DNA of 64,000 nucleotides from Bog-756 sp963738545 (GTDB lineage: Bacteria; Actinomycetota; Acidimicrobiia; Acidimicrobiales; RAAP-2), in NCBI GenBank assembly GCA_963738545.1, contig CAVTXA010000008.1, positions 124,001-188,000 of the forward strand. The letters are read 5' to 3'. Positions 16,755 to 24,860 of the stretch are shown here, piece after piece; the stretch's first letter is position 1; every line of letters begins with the position of its first letter. Position numbers and translations under genes: made by a program. Under the pieces are notes generated by a model that worked only from the letters and a program-made list of their open reading frames with translations, was not told the DNA's origin and did not search any database.

Positions 16755-18255
16755 AGAGCCATCGGTAGCCGTCGAGGAAGACGTCGAGGGTGTAGGACTC
16801 GAGCATGGCCTTGCGCCCGAGCTCACCCAGTCGGGCCAGACCCGAGCGGTCGGCGGCCATCTCGCAGATGCCGTCGGCCAGCTCCAGCGGGCGCCCCGGC
16901 GGGACCAGCCGACCGTAGGGCGGCATGATGACCTCGGGGACCCCACCCACCTCGGTGGCCACCATGGGCCGGCCGGCCATCAGGCCCTCGACGGCGGCGA
17001 AGGGGAAGCCCTCCGAGATGCTGGAGAGGACGGCGATGTCGCCCTCGTTGAGGGCCTGGCCCACGTCAGCGGTCGGACCCCGGAACACGCAGGACGAGCC
17101 GAGGCCAAGCTGTTCGGCCAGTGCGTAGCAGCCCCGTGCGTAGGAGACGTCGCTCTCGGGGCCGTGGATCTGCAGGGTGACCCCCGGGATGCGATCTCGG
17201 ACGATGGCGAACGCCCGCAGCAGCGTGTGGATGTCCTTCAGCCGCTCGAGCCGGGCCACCGACACCAGGGTCAGGGGTCCGTCGCCACTCCCGGCCGGCC
17301 GGGTGAGGGGGAAGCGCTCCGGATCCACCCCGTTCGGCATCGGGTGGATCTTGTCCCCGTCGACCCCGAGCTTCATCTCCCAGGTGGCATTGAACCGGGC
17401 CACGGGGGAGACCAGGTCGGCCCGGGAGTACGCCATGGCCACCACCGCGGCGTAGAAGTTCGACAGGAACACCCGGTAGGGGCTGTTCGTCCGGTTGCGG
17501 CCCAGCGCCAACAGGCGCTCGCGGTAGTACACGCCGTGTTCGGTAAGGAGGAAGGGGACACCCCATCGCTCCCGCAGCACGACGGCGGGGATGGCACAGA
17601 ACGCGGCGGCCGAAGCGTGGACTACCTGGGGGAGCTCGGCGGGATAGTCCAGCGGTGCCAGGTAGCGGTAGACGGAGCGGGCGAGGTCGATGGCCTCGTA
17701 CGTGCTCAGTCGCTGATAGAGCGGGTGGGCAGCCAGCGTGTCACGGAACAGTCGCCACGTCCGGCCGTCGCGCATCGCCCGCTTCAGGCTGTAACGGTCG
17801 GCATAGATCGACAGGGCGCACAACGCCGCCACCAGGTCATCGGGACCGCCTTCGCCCAGCGCGACGGAGATCACCAGCTGCGCGTAGGCGGGGAGGAACT
17901 CCTGTTCGAAATGCCGCCCGGGTCGGCGGAGCTGCCGGGCGATCCAACCCGGCCGGGGATTGAACTCGGCGTTGTCCTCGGTTCCCCACAGCGGGACCTG
18001 GATCAGGTGGGCCAGATTGGGCGGCGCGTCGTACCGGATGGCCAGGGACGTATTGGCGACCACCGAGTACACGACGAACTGTTTCTCGGCCAGGCCGGTG
18101 ACCAACTGGTGGGCCCAGGTGCTCACACCGCCGGTCACATAGGGGTACGTGCCCTCCGTGGTGAGCAGGACGTCGATATCGGAGCCCGAGTCTCGGATCG
18201 GGGCCGGCCCGCTGGCGCGTCCGACCGGAGGCTTCGTTTGGAGGGAGAGATCCAT
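16720..18255 (-). CDS. pelF: PelF glycosyltransferase (GT4)
   Basis: A 511-residue retaining glycosyltransferase, the usual length for PelF. The signature EGTYPYVTGGVSTW lies at residues 34-47 and TEHGVYYRER at 238-247, both typical of the PelF branch. The GT4 C-terminal domain has SVARLERLKD (332-341, with donor-phosphate-binding Arg and Lys) and the E-x7-E motif in SEGFPFAAVE (414-423). In Pseudomonas, PelF polymerises UDP-activated N-acetylated sugars in the cytosol. It is second in the operon, nine bases after the TPR-like gene and overlapping pelG. Confidence 0.93.
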   Translation of the reverse strand: MDLSLQTKPPVGRASGPAPIRDSGSDIDVLLTTEGTYPYVTGGVSTWAHQLVTGLAEKQFVVYSVVANTSLAIRYDAPPNLAHLIQVPLWGTEDNAEFNPRPGWIARQLRRPGRHFEQEFLPAYAQLVISVALGEGGPDDLVAALCALSIYADRYSLKRAMRDGRTWRLFRDTLAAHPLYQRLSTYEAIDLARSVYRYLAPLDYPAELPQVVHASAAAFCAIPAVVLRERWGVPFLLTEHGVYYRERLLALGRNRTNSPYRVFLSNFYAAVVAMAYSRADLVSPVARFNATWEMKLGVDGDKIHPMPNGVDPERFPLTRPAGSGDGPLTLVSVARLERLKDIHTLLRAFAIVRDRIPGVTLQIHGPESDVSYARGCYALAEQLGLGSSCVFRGPTADVGQALNEGDIAVLSSISEGFPFAAVEGLMAGRPMVATEVGGVPEVIMPPYGRLVPPGRPLELADGICEMAADRSGLARLGELGRKAMLESYTLDVFLDGYRWLYDEVRTRAPVH

Positions 18256-18264
18256 GGCTGGCGC

Positions 18265-19089
18265 TCAGGCCACATGGCGAGCCGGTCGGGCGGGCCGGAG
18301 CCGCCGGAACCAGCGGCTCCGTCCGACAGCCGTATCCGGCACGTCCAGTGTCGGCTCATCCTCGGGATCGGCCCGCAGAGTCCCCGATGGTGAGGGGGAG
18401 ACCCCCGTGTCACCGGTGGTCGAAGAGGGCCGAACGGTGGCCCGTCGCTCGATGCGGAGATCGACGTCGTGACCCTCCGGCTCCTGCTGTGCCGCATTGG
18501 TCTCGGCCATCAGGTCGTCGTCCGCCCGGAGCACGGATTCGATGGCCTGGGCCCGGCGCAGGCCCTTCGAGGCCACGTTGAGGTTCTCGACGCTGAGGAA
18601 GCACTTGGCGGCCATCATGGCGGCCTCGCGGATGAACGGAAGTGGTGTCCTGTCGTCCTCGGTCACCCTTAGGTACTCCCGCCCGGCGAGGCGCATCCAA
18701 TGGTCCGATGCATCCATGTTGCCCATCCGCCTCGCCGCGAGGGCCGCTTGGCGGTACGAGATGGCGGCCCGCTGGGGGGCCGAGTCGATGGTGCGCTGCG
18801 CCTCTTCGAGGAAGAGTGACTCGGCGCGTTGGAACTCGCCGGAGTGGAAGGCCACCACCGCCGCTTCGAACAGCGTGGTCTCACCGTCCTCGATCTCGAG
18901 GGTCCGGTCGACGGCGTCATCGTCCACCACGGGCTTGGCGGGGCCCTCCGGGACGGGGGCGTCCCCGGCCGGGCCGGCCACCGACCCAATCCACCCGGAA
19001 ATCTGGATGGTGGAGCGGGCGGACGGGGTTCGGGTCCGGCTCGTCTCGCCCGACGTCGCGCCGGACTGGGCCATCGGCGCGGCCATCAT
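18265..19089 (-). CDS. TPR-like helical protein heading the PelFG operon
   Basis: A 274-residue soluble protein, first gene of the Pel-like operon. Residues about 72-190 are helical and Ala-rich with tetratricopeptide-like pairs (AFHSGEFQRAESLFLEEAQ, then QRAAISYRQAALAARRMGNM, then REAAMMAAKCFLSVENLNVA). The first 60 residues and the stretch 195-255 look disordered, and the last 18 are strongly basic. In classical Pel systems PelE and PelB supply TPR scaffolds; this protein may replace PelE but lacks its membrane helices. A GGAGG site precedes two adjacent ATG codons (19089, 19086); the second has better spacing. Confidence 0.72.
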   Translation of the reverse strand: MMAAPMAQSGATSGETSRTRTPSARSTIQISGWIGSVAGPAGDAPVPEGPAKPVVDDDAVDRTLEIEDGETTLFEAAVVAFHSGEFQRAESLFLEEAQRTIDSAPQRAAISYRQAALAARRMGNMDASDHWMRLAGREYLRVTEDDRTPLPFIREAAMMAAKCFLSVENLNVASKGLRRAQAIESVLRADDDLMAETNAAQQEPEGHDVDLRIERRATVRPSSTTGDTGVSPSPSGTLRADPEDEPTLDVPDTAVGRSRWFRRLRPARPARHVA

Positions 19090-19389
19090 GACCTCCGAGG
19101 CAACGTGGTGCCTGACATGTCCATGATTGAGTCTTCGACCAGGTAGGACCGATACTTGAGACGCACGGGGTCCCAGGTCGGACCATCAGGAGGCCTCTCG
19201 GAGCGATGATGGACGCCGAGGGGCCGCCACCGCCCGTATCCCAGTGGTTATCCACAGGGATGCCCCATCGCCGGGCTGGTCGTCGAATCAGTGCACCGGT
19301 GGGGTCCGGTACCCGATCCCTGGCACCCGGGCTGCTACCGCCCCGCCCGCCGGCCGCCCGGATCGGGCTCCCGACCGTGTCGAGCGTGC
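19090..19389. other. Intergenic stretch upstream of the Pel-like operon
   Basis: No gene seen. The stretch carries the promoter region of the minus-strand operon and one perfect DnaA-box-like nonamer, TTATCCACA, at 19248-19256. A single box without an AT-rich unwinding region or further copies is not evidence of an origin. Confidence 0.6.
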
Positions 19390-19836
19390 TCAGCCGTCGG
19401 TTGTGCCCAGGGCCGCGGCGATCTCGTTGATCGCCGCCTGCTCGGCCTCGCTCACCGCTACGCCGTGCTCGCGGTGGGCCGCGGCGACTCGGTGGGCCAG
19501 CGTCAGGATGAAGTGGCGGTACTCGTCGACCTCGGCGGCCGTGGCCTTCTGCTCCAAGAGGGAAACCGAGTCCACGAGGTGCTTCAACCCACTCTGCTTC
19601 AGCTCGTCGGGAGAGTGGTAGTGCGTATGGTCCCGCTCCGGTTTGGCGGCAACGATCTCGTCGAGCAGCTCACTCTCGCCATGCTGTTGGCGCGCTTCGA
19701 CGTACGCCTTGGCCATGGCGATGCTCTCTCGAAACGAGCCTCCCCGTTGGGCCGTGACGACGATCATCCCCGCACTGGGCGGTGCTTCCAGGATGAGCTG
19801 CCATTCCTCGGTCGTGAAGTCAGACTTGCTGGTCAT
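19390..19836 (-). CDS. Helical hypothetical protein
   Basis: A 148-residue protein that begins MTSKSDFTTEEWQLILEAPP and is predicted mostly helical, with GMIVVTAQRGGSFRESIAMA near the start and EYRHFILTLAHRVAAAHREH near the end. Similar short proteins with the FTxEEWxxLLEAPxxAG opening occur in many bacteria, but the family has no assigned function as far as can be told from sequence. ATG 19836 is preferred over 19956 because the family opening starts there. It stands alone on the minus strand. Confidence 0.7.
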   Translation of the reverse strand: MTSKSDFTTEEWQLILEAPPSAGMIVVTAQRGGSFRESIAMAKAYVEARQQHGESELLDEIVAAKPERDHTHYHSPDELKQSGLKHLVDSVSLLEQKATAAEVDEYRHFILTLAHRVAAAHREHGVAVSEAEQAAINEIAAALGTTDG

Positions 19837-20003
19837 TGCCGGTCTCCGATTCCCGTGGATCCAATCCTGTCGGTCCCGTGTCGTCTCGTTTCCCCCACCG
19901 TAGCGACTGACGTCACCGGTTTGTGCGCCGTCCGGTCGGGGCCGCCGCAAGGGCACGCACCCCGTGGTCGAGTCGTGCGGGCGGGACGCCGTAGCGTGGG
20001 GGC

Positions 20004-20234
20004 ATGGTCCTCACCGTCTTCGGGGTTGTCGTCCTCACGTTCATGATGGTCATGTATGCCCTCGAGCGCCGAGGTCCCCGGTTCATTCTCGCCTTTGCCC
20101 TGGGCTGCGCCCTCTCCAGCACCTACGGATTCCTTTCGGGGGCGTGGCCGTTCGGCGCGGTCGAGGCGATCTGGACCGTCATCGCCCTGCGCCGATACCG
20201 GGACGCCACTCGGAGCAGCTTGCGGGCCACGTAG
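20004..20234 (+). CDS. Small two-helix membrane protein
   Basis: A 76-residue integral membrane protein. Two hydrophobic helices cover residues about 2-20 and 27-46; between them lies YALERRGPRFILAFALGCAL, and GFLSGAWPFGAVEAIWTVIA follows with a possible third helix. The protein ends in a short basic tail. The composition and ATG start are convincing, and similar small proteins occur in other actinobacteria, but no function is known. It is convergent with the nitroreductase gene, the two stops being two bases apart. Confidence 0.68.
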   Translation: MVLTVFGVVVLTFMMVMYALERRGPRFILAFALGCALSSTYGFLSGAWPFGAVEAIWTVIALRRYRDATRSSLRAT

Positions 20235-20236
20235 TC

Positions 20237-21004
20237 TCACGCCCCGGGGCTCGATGCAGGCGGGGCCTTCGGTGGCCCGGCCGAGGTGTGGCTGGTGCCC
20301 TTCGGGTCCTGGGCCCATGCCGGTGCCACCTCCCATGCTTCCGAGTACACGAGCTCGGCCAGGGGCCGGCGCCGGACCGGTCCGTGGCGACCCGCAGGCC
20401 TGCCGAGGGTGATGGTCCCGGCCAGGAACACCTCGTCGGGAATGTGGAGCAGTGCTCGCAGTTGCGACTCGACCGGGTAGTGCATGCCGGTGAAGGCGCC
20501 ACCGTACCCGAGCGCCCGAGCGGCCAGGAGGAGGTTCTGACATGCCGGGTAGATCGATGCACCCTCGGTCGGTGTCGGTGCCCGATAGCGGACCAGGCAA
20601 GGAAGCACCAGGACGGGAACGTCCTCGAAGTGGTCGACGTAGTGCTGCATGGTCCGTGCCATGCGAGCCTTGGGTGATGAGCCGTCCCGACCGCTTCCCT
20701 GGTCGTAGCCGTCGTCGTCACGCTTGGCCGCCCAGATCCTCCGGGCACCCTCGGCGATCATTCGCTTCGCCATGATGGCATTGGGGCCGTCGGTGAGGAC
20801 CATGAAGCGGAACGGCTGGCGATTGGATCCACTCGGGGCCCTCGTTGCCGCGAACAGGAGGGCCCGGAGTATCTCATCGGGAACCGGCTCGTTCGTGTAG
20901 CGCCGGATGGTGCGGGTGGTCGTCAACCCCTCCAGCATCCCCACCTGATCGGGGGGCAGTCCCACCTGCGCGAGTTGATCAGCGGAACCGGGAGCGTCGG
21001 ACAT
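20237..21004 (-). CDS. Nitroreductase family protein
   Basis: A 255-residue FMN-dependent nitroreductase-fold protein. LTTTRTIRRYTNEPVPDEIL is the N-terminal FMN-phosphate-binding region; ATRAPSGSNRQPFRFMVL is the second signature (PSGSNRQPF). SIYPACQNLLLAARALGYGG and the EVFLAGTITLGRPAG end complete the family pattern. The substrate is unknown; relatives reduce nitro groups, quinones or enones. ATG 21004 is used because the open frame upstream to 21652 overlaps a separate gene and lacks family character. Confidence 0.9.
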   Translation of the reverse strand: MSDAPGSADQLAQVGLPPDQVGMLEGLTTTRTIRRYTNEPVPDEILRALLFAATRAPSGSNRQPFRFMVLTDGPNAIMAKRMIAEGARRIWAAKRDDDGYDQGSGRDGSSPKARMARTMQHYVDHFEDVPVLVLPCLVRYRAPTPTEGASIYPACQNLLLAARALGYGGAFTGMHYPVESQLRALLHIPDEVFLAGTITLGRPAGRHGPVRRRPLAELVYSEAWEVAPAWAQDPKGTSHTSAGPPKAPPASSPGA

Positions 21005-21120
21005 GCCTACAGCCTGGTGCAACGACCGGGGGGCTACCAGTCCGAACGTCCGTCGGGGTGCCCGAACCATATTGGCTCCACCCACGACGGACCCGACGGC
21101 CCGGGGCTGATGCCCCTGAC

Positions 21121-21807
21121 TCAGAGCCGTGAGTACTGGGACACCAACGCGGCTTTGAGGGGCTGGGGCACCCCGTTCGGCTTCACCGTGTTGGCGTATT
21201 CGACCACGACCGACTCGTCGCCCTTGTGGGCGAAGGCATCGACAAGATAGAAGCCGTCGCTGCCCGCCTTGGTGGCGATCTGGACGGCCGATCCCGGAAT
21301 CGACCGGACCGTCTTGTCGACGGGGGCGAGACCGTACGCCCCCCAGAAGGTCATGGCAGCCTTGTCGAATGCGGATGCGCCGGCCGAGGAGTGGAAGGCG
21401 AACAGGGTCACCTCGACCGACTCGTTGGTGGCGGTGCTGCCGTAGGTGATGTCGTAGCCCTTCACGAAGCCGAAGGAGGCGGCGGACCCTGAGCCCACCT
21501 CGCTGTCGAACGCCGCCGGTGAGATCGGTCCGTTGGTCGTCCCGGACTGGGTCTCGACCTGGTAGCCGATGGGGGCCGGGATGACCCGGACCGTTCCGGC
21601 ATGGGTCACGAGCTTCGCCGAGGTGTCGCTCGCTCCCGACGTGGTCGACCACCCTCCGGTGAGCCCGGCGAACGCCAACGCCCCGGCGGCCAGCTTTACC
21701 GTGCGGGACGCCCGACGGACCCGTCGTGGCTCCCGTGTGCCGCCAACGGTGAGCGGCGGGGTGGGCCGATCAGCGCCCTCAATCATTGCTGCCGATGGGT
21801 TGTGCAT
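21121..21807 (-). CDS. Secreted or membrane-anchored hypothetical protein
   Basis: A 228-residue protein. Residues about 28-36 are basic and are followed by the hydrophobic stretch KLAAGALAFAGLTGGW (about 38-53) and then by a Ser/Thr-rich region, as in a signal peptide or uncleaved anchor. The exterior part (for example GYDITYGSTATNESVEVTLF, and FYLVDAFAHKGDESVVVEYA) is beta-strand-rich, with no cysteines or catalytic motif. No family is recognised. It is the only gene in its orientation before the nitroreductase, 116 bases away. Confidence 0.7.
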   Translation of the reverse strand: MHNPSAAMIEGADRPTPPLTVGGTREPRRVRRASRTVKLAAGALAFAGLTGGWSTTSGASDTSAKLVTHAGTVRVIPAPIGYQVETQSGTTNGPISPAAFDSEVGSGSAASFGFVKGYDITYGSTATNESVEVTLFAFHSSAGASAFDKAAMTFWGAYGLAPVDKTVRSIPGSAVQIATKAGSDGFYLVDAFAHKGDESVVVEYANTVKPNGVPQPLKAALVSQYSRL

Positions 21808-22064
21808 CGTGTCCTCCTCGGGGTCGTCCTTGTCGCAGACCCACGGTCGAACCTCGACCGGGATCCTGGGGGCACGGTACGGTGCGCCGGTAAAGGCGGG
21901 GTAACGCCGCTCCGGGCCCGAGGCCTGCTCGGCAGGGGCCTGGAACGCGCCCCGGACGATGGCCGTACGGTGGCGACGGGCGGCTGCCCCGATGACCGCC
22001 AGCGTCCGGTTGCGACCCGTGCCTCCGGCATTCCGGCTAGACCGATGGTCGAGGAGGTATCGCT

Positions 22065-23084
22065 GTGGACGATCCTGTCATGCGAACGATGTCACTCGGA
22101 TTTCCGTGGGTGACCGAGGACCCGTTCCTGTTCTGTGTGCACCACCTGGATCACTATCCGGCCGCCAACGAGCACATGGGTCCGGTCGCCTCGCTCGAGG
22201 CCCGGGACATCGGCATGGACTTCTCCGGAGCGGACGGGTGGAGCATGTACCACGGGAGCATCGTCCCGGGCTTCCCCCAGCATCCCCATCGGGGGTTCGA
22301 GACGGTGACCTTCATGCGACAGGGGACGATCGACCACTCGGATTCTCTGGGTGCCACGGCCCGGTTCGGCAAGGGCGACGCCCAGTGGCTGACCGCCGGT
22401 CACGGCATCGTCCACTGCGAGATGATGCCGTTGTTAGACCGGAAGGGCCCGAATACTTCGGAGCTGTTCCAGATCTGGTTGAACCTTCCCGCCGCCAAGA
22501 AGATGGTCGACCCCTACTTCACGATGCTGTGGCGCGGACAGATCCCGCGGGTGGTGGTGAAGGACGATACGGGTCGAACCGTGGAGGTGACCGTGGTGGC
22601 GGGCCGGTTCGGGGAGGCCACGCCGCCACCACCACCCCCCGATTCGTGGGCCTCGTCACCGGAGTCCGAGGTCGCCATCTGGCAGGCGCAGTTCGAACCG
22701 GAGGCGCACGTGACCCTGCCGGTCACCGACCACACCGAGACGGTTCGCACCCTGTACGTCTTCGCAGGAACGGTCGGCGTCGGCGAGAGGATGCTTCCGG
22801 CCCCGGTGGGGGCGGTGCTCCGTTCGGACTCCCCTGTGGAGGTCACGGCCGGGAGCGAAGGTGCCGAGATCCTGATCCTCCAGGGAAGGCCGATCGGTGA
22901 ACCGGTGGCCCAGTACGGGCCCTTCGTGATGAACGATCAGGAAGGGATCGAGCAGGCCTTCAGTGACTACCGTCGGACGGGCTTCGGTGGGTGGCCCTGG
23001 GCCACCGATGATCCCGTACACCCGGTGGACGCCGGCCGATTCGCCATCCACCCGGACGGGCATTCGGAACACCCCGACGACTAG
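22065..23084 (+). CDS. Pirin family bicupin protein
   Basis: A 339-residue pirin-like protein. The N-terminal cupin carries the metal-binding set HPHRGFETVTFMRQG, followed by a His in IDHSDSLG and HGIVHCEMMP (ligands His, His, His, Glu in the family). The second cupin domain begins after about residue 180 and ends EGAEILILQGRPIGEPVAQ, as usual for pirins. Bacterial pirins are quercetinase-like or regulatory metalloproteins; the role here is unknown. GTG 22065 follows a GAGGAGGT ribosome site with six-base spacing, which decides the start over ATG 22080. Confidence 0.9.
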   Translation: MDDPVMRTMSLGFPWVTEDPFLFCVHHLDHYPAANEHMGPVASLEARDIGMDFSGADGWSMYHGSIVPGFPQHPHRGFETVTFMRQGTIDHSDSLGATARFGKGDAQWLTAGHGIVHCEMMPLLDRKGPNTSELFQIWLNLPAAKKMVDPYFTMLWRGQIPRVVVKDDTGRTVEVTVVAGRFGEATPPPPPPDSWASSPESEVAIWQAQFEPEAHVTLPVTDHTETVRTLYVFAGTVGVGERMLPAPVGAVLRSDSPVEVTAGSEGAEILILQGRPIGEPVAQYGPFVMNDQEGIEQAFSDYRRTGFGGWPWATDDPVHPVDAGRFAIHPDGHSEHPDD

Positions 23085-23129
23085 CACGGGGCACGGGTGG
23101 TTCTTCCTCCCGACCGTGGCCCAACAGGC

Positions 23130-23723
23130 TCACGGGGTGGGCGCCGGATCGGAGCCGGCGGTGGGAGACGATTCGGGCCCGACGGCTCGGTCCCGCAGCG
23201 GGCTCACCACCCCCAGTGCCCCGATCAGATACGGCGGGACGTCACGCTTGCCCGATCCGTCGGTGTGGACGGCCACGTAGACGCAGTGGGCCTTGGCGAC
23301 GACCCGGCCCTGCGAGCGGAAATCGAACTGGAGCGTGAAGGACGTTCGGCCAATGCCGGCGAGCCCCACGGCGACGGTGGCCGGGCTGTCCCACCTGAGC
23401 GAGCCCTTCCAGTCGAGCTCGGCATGCACCAGTTGCACATCGCATCCACGATCGGTCATCTGGCTGTAGGGGAGGCCACCCTCGAGCAGGAAGGCCGTCA
23501 TCGCATCGTCCACATAGGCGAGGTACCACATGTTGAAGACGACCCGCTGCTGATCGACCTCCAGGTACCGGACCGGAATGGGATGGATAAATGGTGACGG
23601 CCTGGGCACGACCAGAGTCTCGCGCCCGCCACCGGTGCTGGCCGTGCCTTCCGATCCGCGGTCCCGTGTGGCCTTCGCCACAGACCCGTGGCCTGTCCGA
23701 GTCGGGAGCGCGGGTTGGGTCAC
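23130..23723 (-). CDS. Acyl-CoA thioesterase (4-hydroxybenzoyl-CoA type hotdog)
   Basis: A 197-residue hotdog-fold protein. The active-site segment VRYLEVDQQRVVFNMWYLAY matches the YbgC/4HBT pattern (RYxEvDxxxVVxxxxYl), and the Asp of EVD is the usual catalytic residue. The core ends with SFTLQFDFRSQGRVVAKAHC. The first 40 residues and the Ser/Pro-rich C-terminus are extra and probably disordered. It should hydrolyse acyl- or aroyl-CoA thioesters. Its start overlaps the end of the phosphofructokinase gene by four bases, so the pair is co-translated on the minus strand. Confidence 0.82.
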   Translation of the reverse strand: MTQPALPTRTGHGSVAKATRDRGSEGTASTGGGRETLVVPRPSPFIHPIPVRYLEVDQQRVVFNMWYLAYVDDAMTAFLLEGGLPYSQMTDRGCDVQLVHAELDWKGSLRWDSPATVAVGLAGIGRTSFTLQFDFRSQGRVVAKAHCVYVAVHTDGSGKRDVPPYLIGALGVVSPLRDRAVGPESSPTAGSDPAPTP

Positions 23724-24769
23724 CCGAGATAGAGGGCGGCCACCTGTTCGTAGAGCTGCGGATCGACCTGCTTGGGCTTCCCGACGGCCTCGCTCAACGG
23801 GATCCGGACAATGGACCCAGCCTGGAGCGCCACCATGATCCCGAAGTCACGGTCGTGGACGGCAGCGAGGGCTGCCGCCCCGAACCGGGTGGCCAGAACC
23901 CGATCGAAGGCCGTGGGGGATCCGCCACGCTGGATATGCCCGAGCACCGTCGACCGCGATTCGAACCCCGTCCGGCGCTCGATCTCAGTGGCCAGGAAGG
24001 CTCCGATCCCACCGAGCCGGGCGTGGCCGAACTGGTCGACGGCTCCCGTTCCTGGGGTGTTCGGGGGTGAACCCGCCGGCGCCTCGTCCCGCGGGAGCGC
24101 CCCCTCGGCCACCACGACCGTGGAGAAGAACTGACCGTGTCCGTGGCGCTTGACCAGTCGCTCGCACACCTCGTCCACCGAGAAGGGCATCTCGGGGATC
24201 AGGATCTCCGCCGCCCCTCCGGCAATGCCAGCGTGCACGGCGATCCAACCCACATGTCGCCCCATCACCTCGCACACGATCACCCGGTGGTGCGACTCGG
24301 CGGTGGTCTGCAGCCGGTCGATGGCCTCGGTGGCAATCTGGACGGCCGTGTCGAATCCGAACGTGACTTCCGTACCCGAGAGGTCATTGTCGATGGTCTT
24401 GGGTACGCCGACCACCGGGAGTCCGCGTTGGTGGAGTCTGTGGGCTGCCCCCAGGGTGTCGTCGCCGCCGATGGCCACGACCGCGTCGAGCCCGAGGGTC
24501 CGCGCGGTGGCGAGGACGCGGTCAGCCCCGTCATCAGTGGCAAAGGGATTGGTGCGCGATGTCCCGAGGATCGTCCCTCCCTTGGTCAGGATGGACCGGC
24601 ACTGCTCGACGTCCAGGGGAACCACCTGGTCGTCGACCAGCCCCCGCCAGCCGTCGAGAATGCCGACGGATTCGTCGCCGTGACGGACCGCCCCGCCGAC
24701 GACGACGGCCCGGATCACGGCATTGAGACCCGGGCAGTCGCCACCGCCGGTGAGGAGACCGATGCGCAC
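23720..24769 (-). CDS. pfkA: Group III phosphofructokinase with pyrophosphate-type residues
   Basis: A 349-residue phosphofructokinase. MRIGLLTGGGDCPGLNAVIR opens the family. GGDDT lies at residues 101-105 and PKTIDND at 123-129, with the catalytic Asp in TIDND; MGRHVGW binds the sugar phosphate. Position 104 is Asp and 124 is Lys. In characterised enzymes Gly104/Gly124 favours ATP, whereas Asp104/Lys124 marks pyrophosphate-dependent enzymes, as in the Amycolatopsis methanolica type. A reversible, PPi-using step in glycolysis is therefore predicted. Translation starts at GTG 24769, and a long inverted repeat sits just upstream. Confidence 0.9.
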   Translation of the reverse strand: MRIGLLTGGGDCPGLNAVIRAVVVGGAVRHGDESVGILDGWRGLVDDQVVPLDVEQCRSILTKGGTILGTSRTNPFATDDGADRVLATARTLGLDAVVAIGGDDTLGAAHRLHQRGLPVVGVPKTIDNDLSGTEVTFGFDTAVQIATEAIDRLQTTAESHHRVIVCEVMGRHVGWIAVHAGIAGGAAEILIPEMPFSVDEVCERLVKRHGHGQFFSTVVVAEGALPRDEAPAGSPPNTPGTGAVDQFGHARLGGIGAFLATEIERRTGFESRSTVLGHIQRGGSPTAFDRVLATRFGAAALAAVHDRDFGIMVALQAGSIVRIPLSEAVGKPKQVDPQLYEQVAALYLG

Positions 24770-24781
24770 GTGCTCATGTTA

Positions 24782-24853
24782 GGGCTCGCCCCTCTCGGTG
24801 TGCGGCGACGCCACGTCACCCGCATCCGATGAACCCTCGGGAGGGGCGAGCCC
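24782..24853 (-). terminator. Long inverted repeat between the AAA and phosphofructokinase genes
   Basis: Perfect 13-base arms, GGGCTCGCCCCTC (24782-24794) and GAGGGGCGAGCCC (24841-24853), enclose a 46-base loop. On the minus strand the hairpin begins seven bases after the stop of the AAA ATPase gene and ends 12 bases before the GTG of the phosphofructokinase gene. There is no T-run, so it is an imperfect intrinsic terminator; it may act as an attenuator or mask the ribosome site, because the only purine-rich stretch before the GTG (GAGGGGCG) lies inside the arm. Confidence 0.6.
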
Positions 24854-24860
24854 CCCCGGC

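Noticed and set aside
13784..18393. Large plus-strand open frames across the Pel-like operon
   Set aside because: They are antisense shadows of PelF, PelG and the exterior protein, rich in Gly, Arg and His and without domains.
19248..19256. Perfect DnaA-box-like nonamer TTATCCACA
   Set aside because: Only a single copy, with no AT-rich unwinding region, no further boxes and no dnaA, dnaN or gyrase genes near by.
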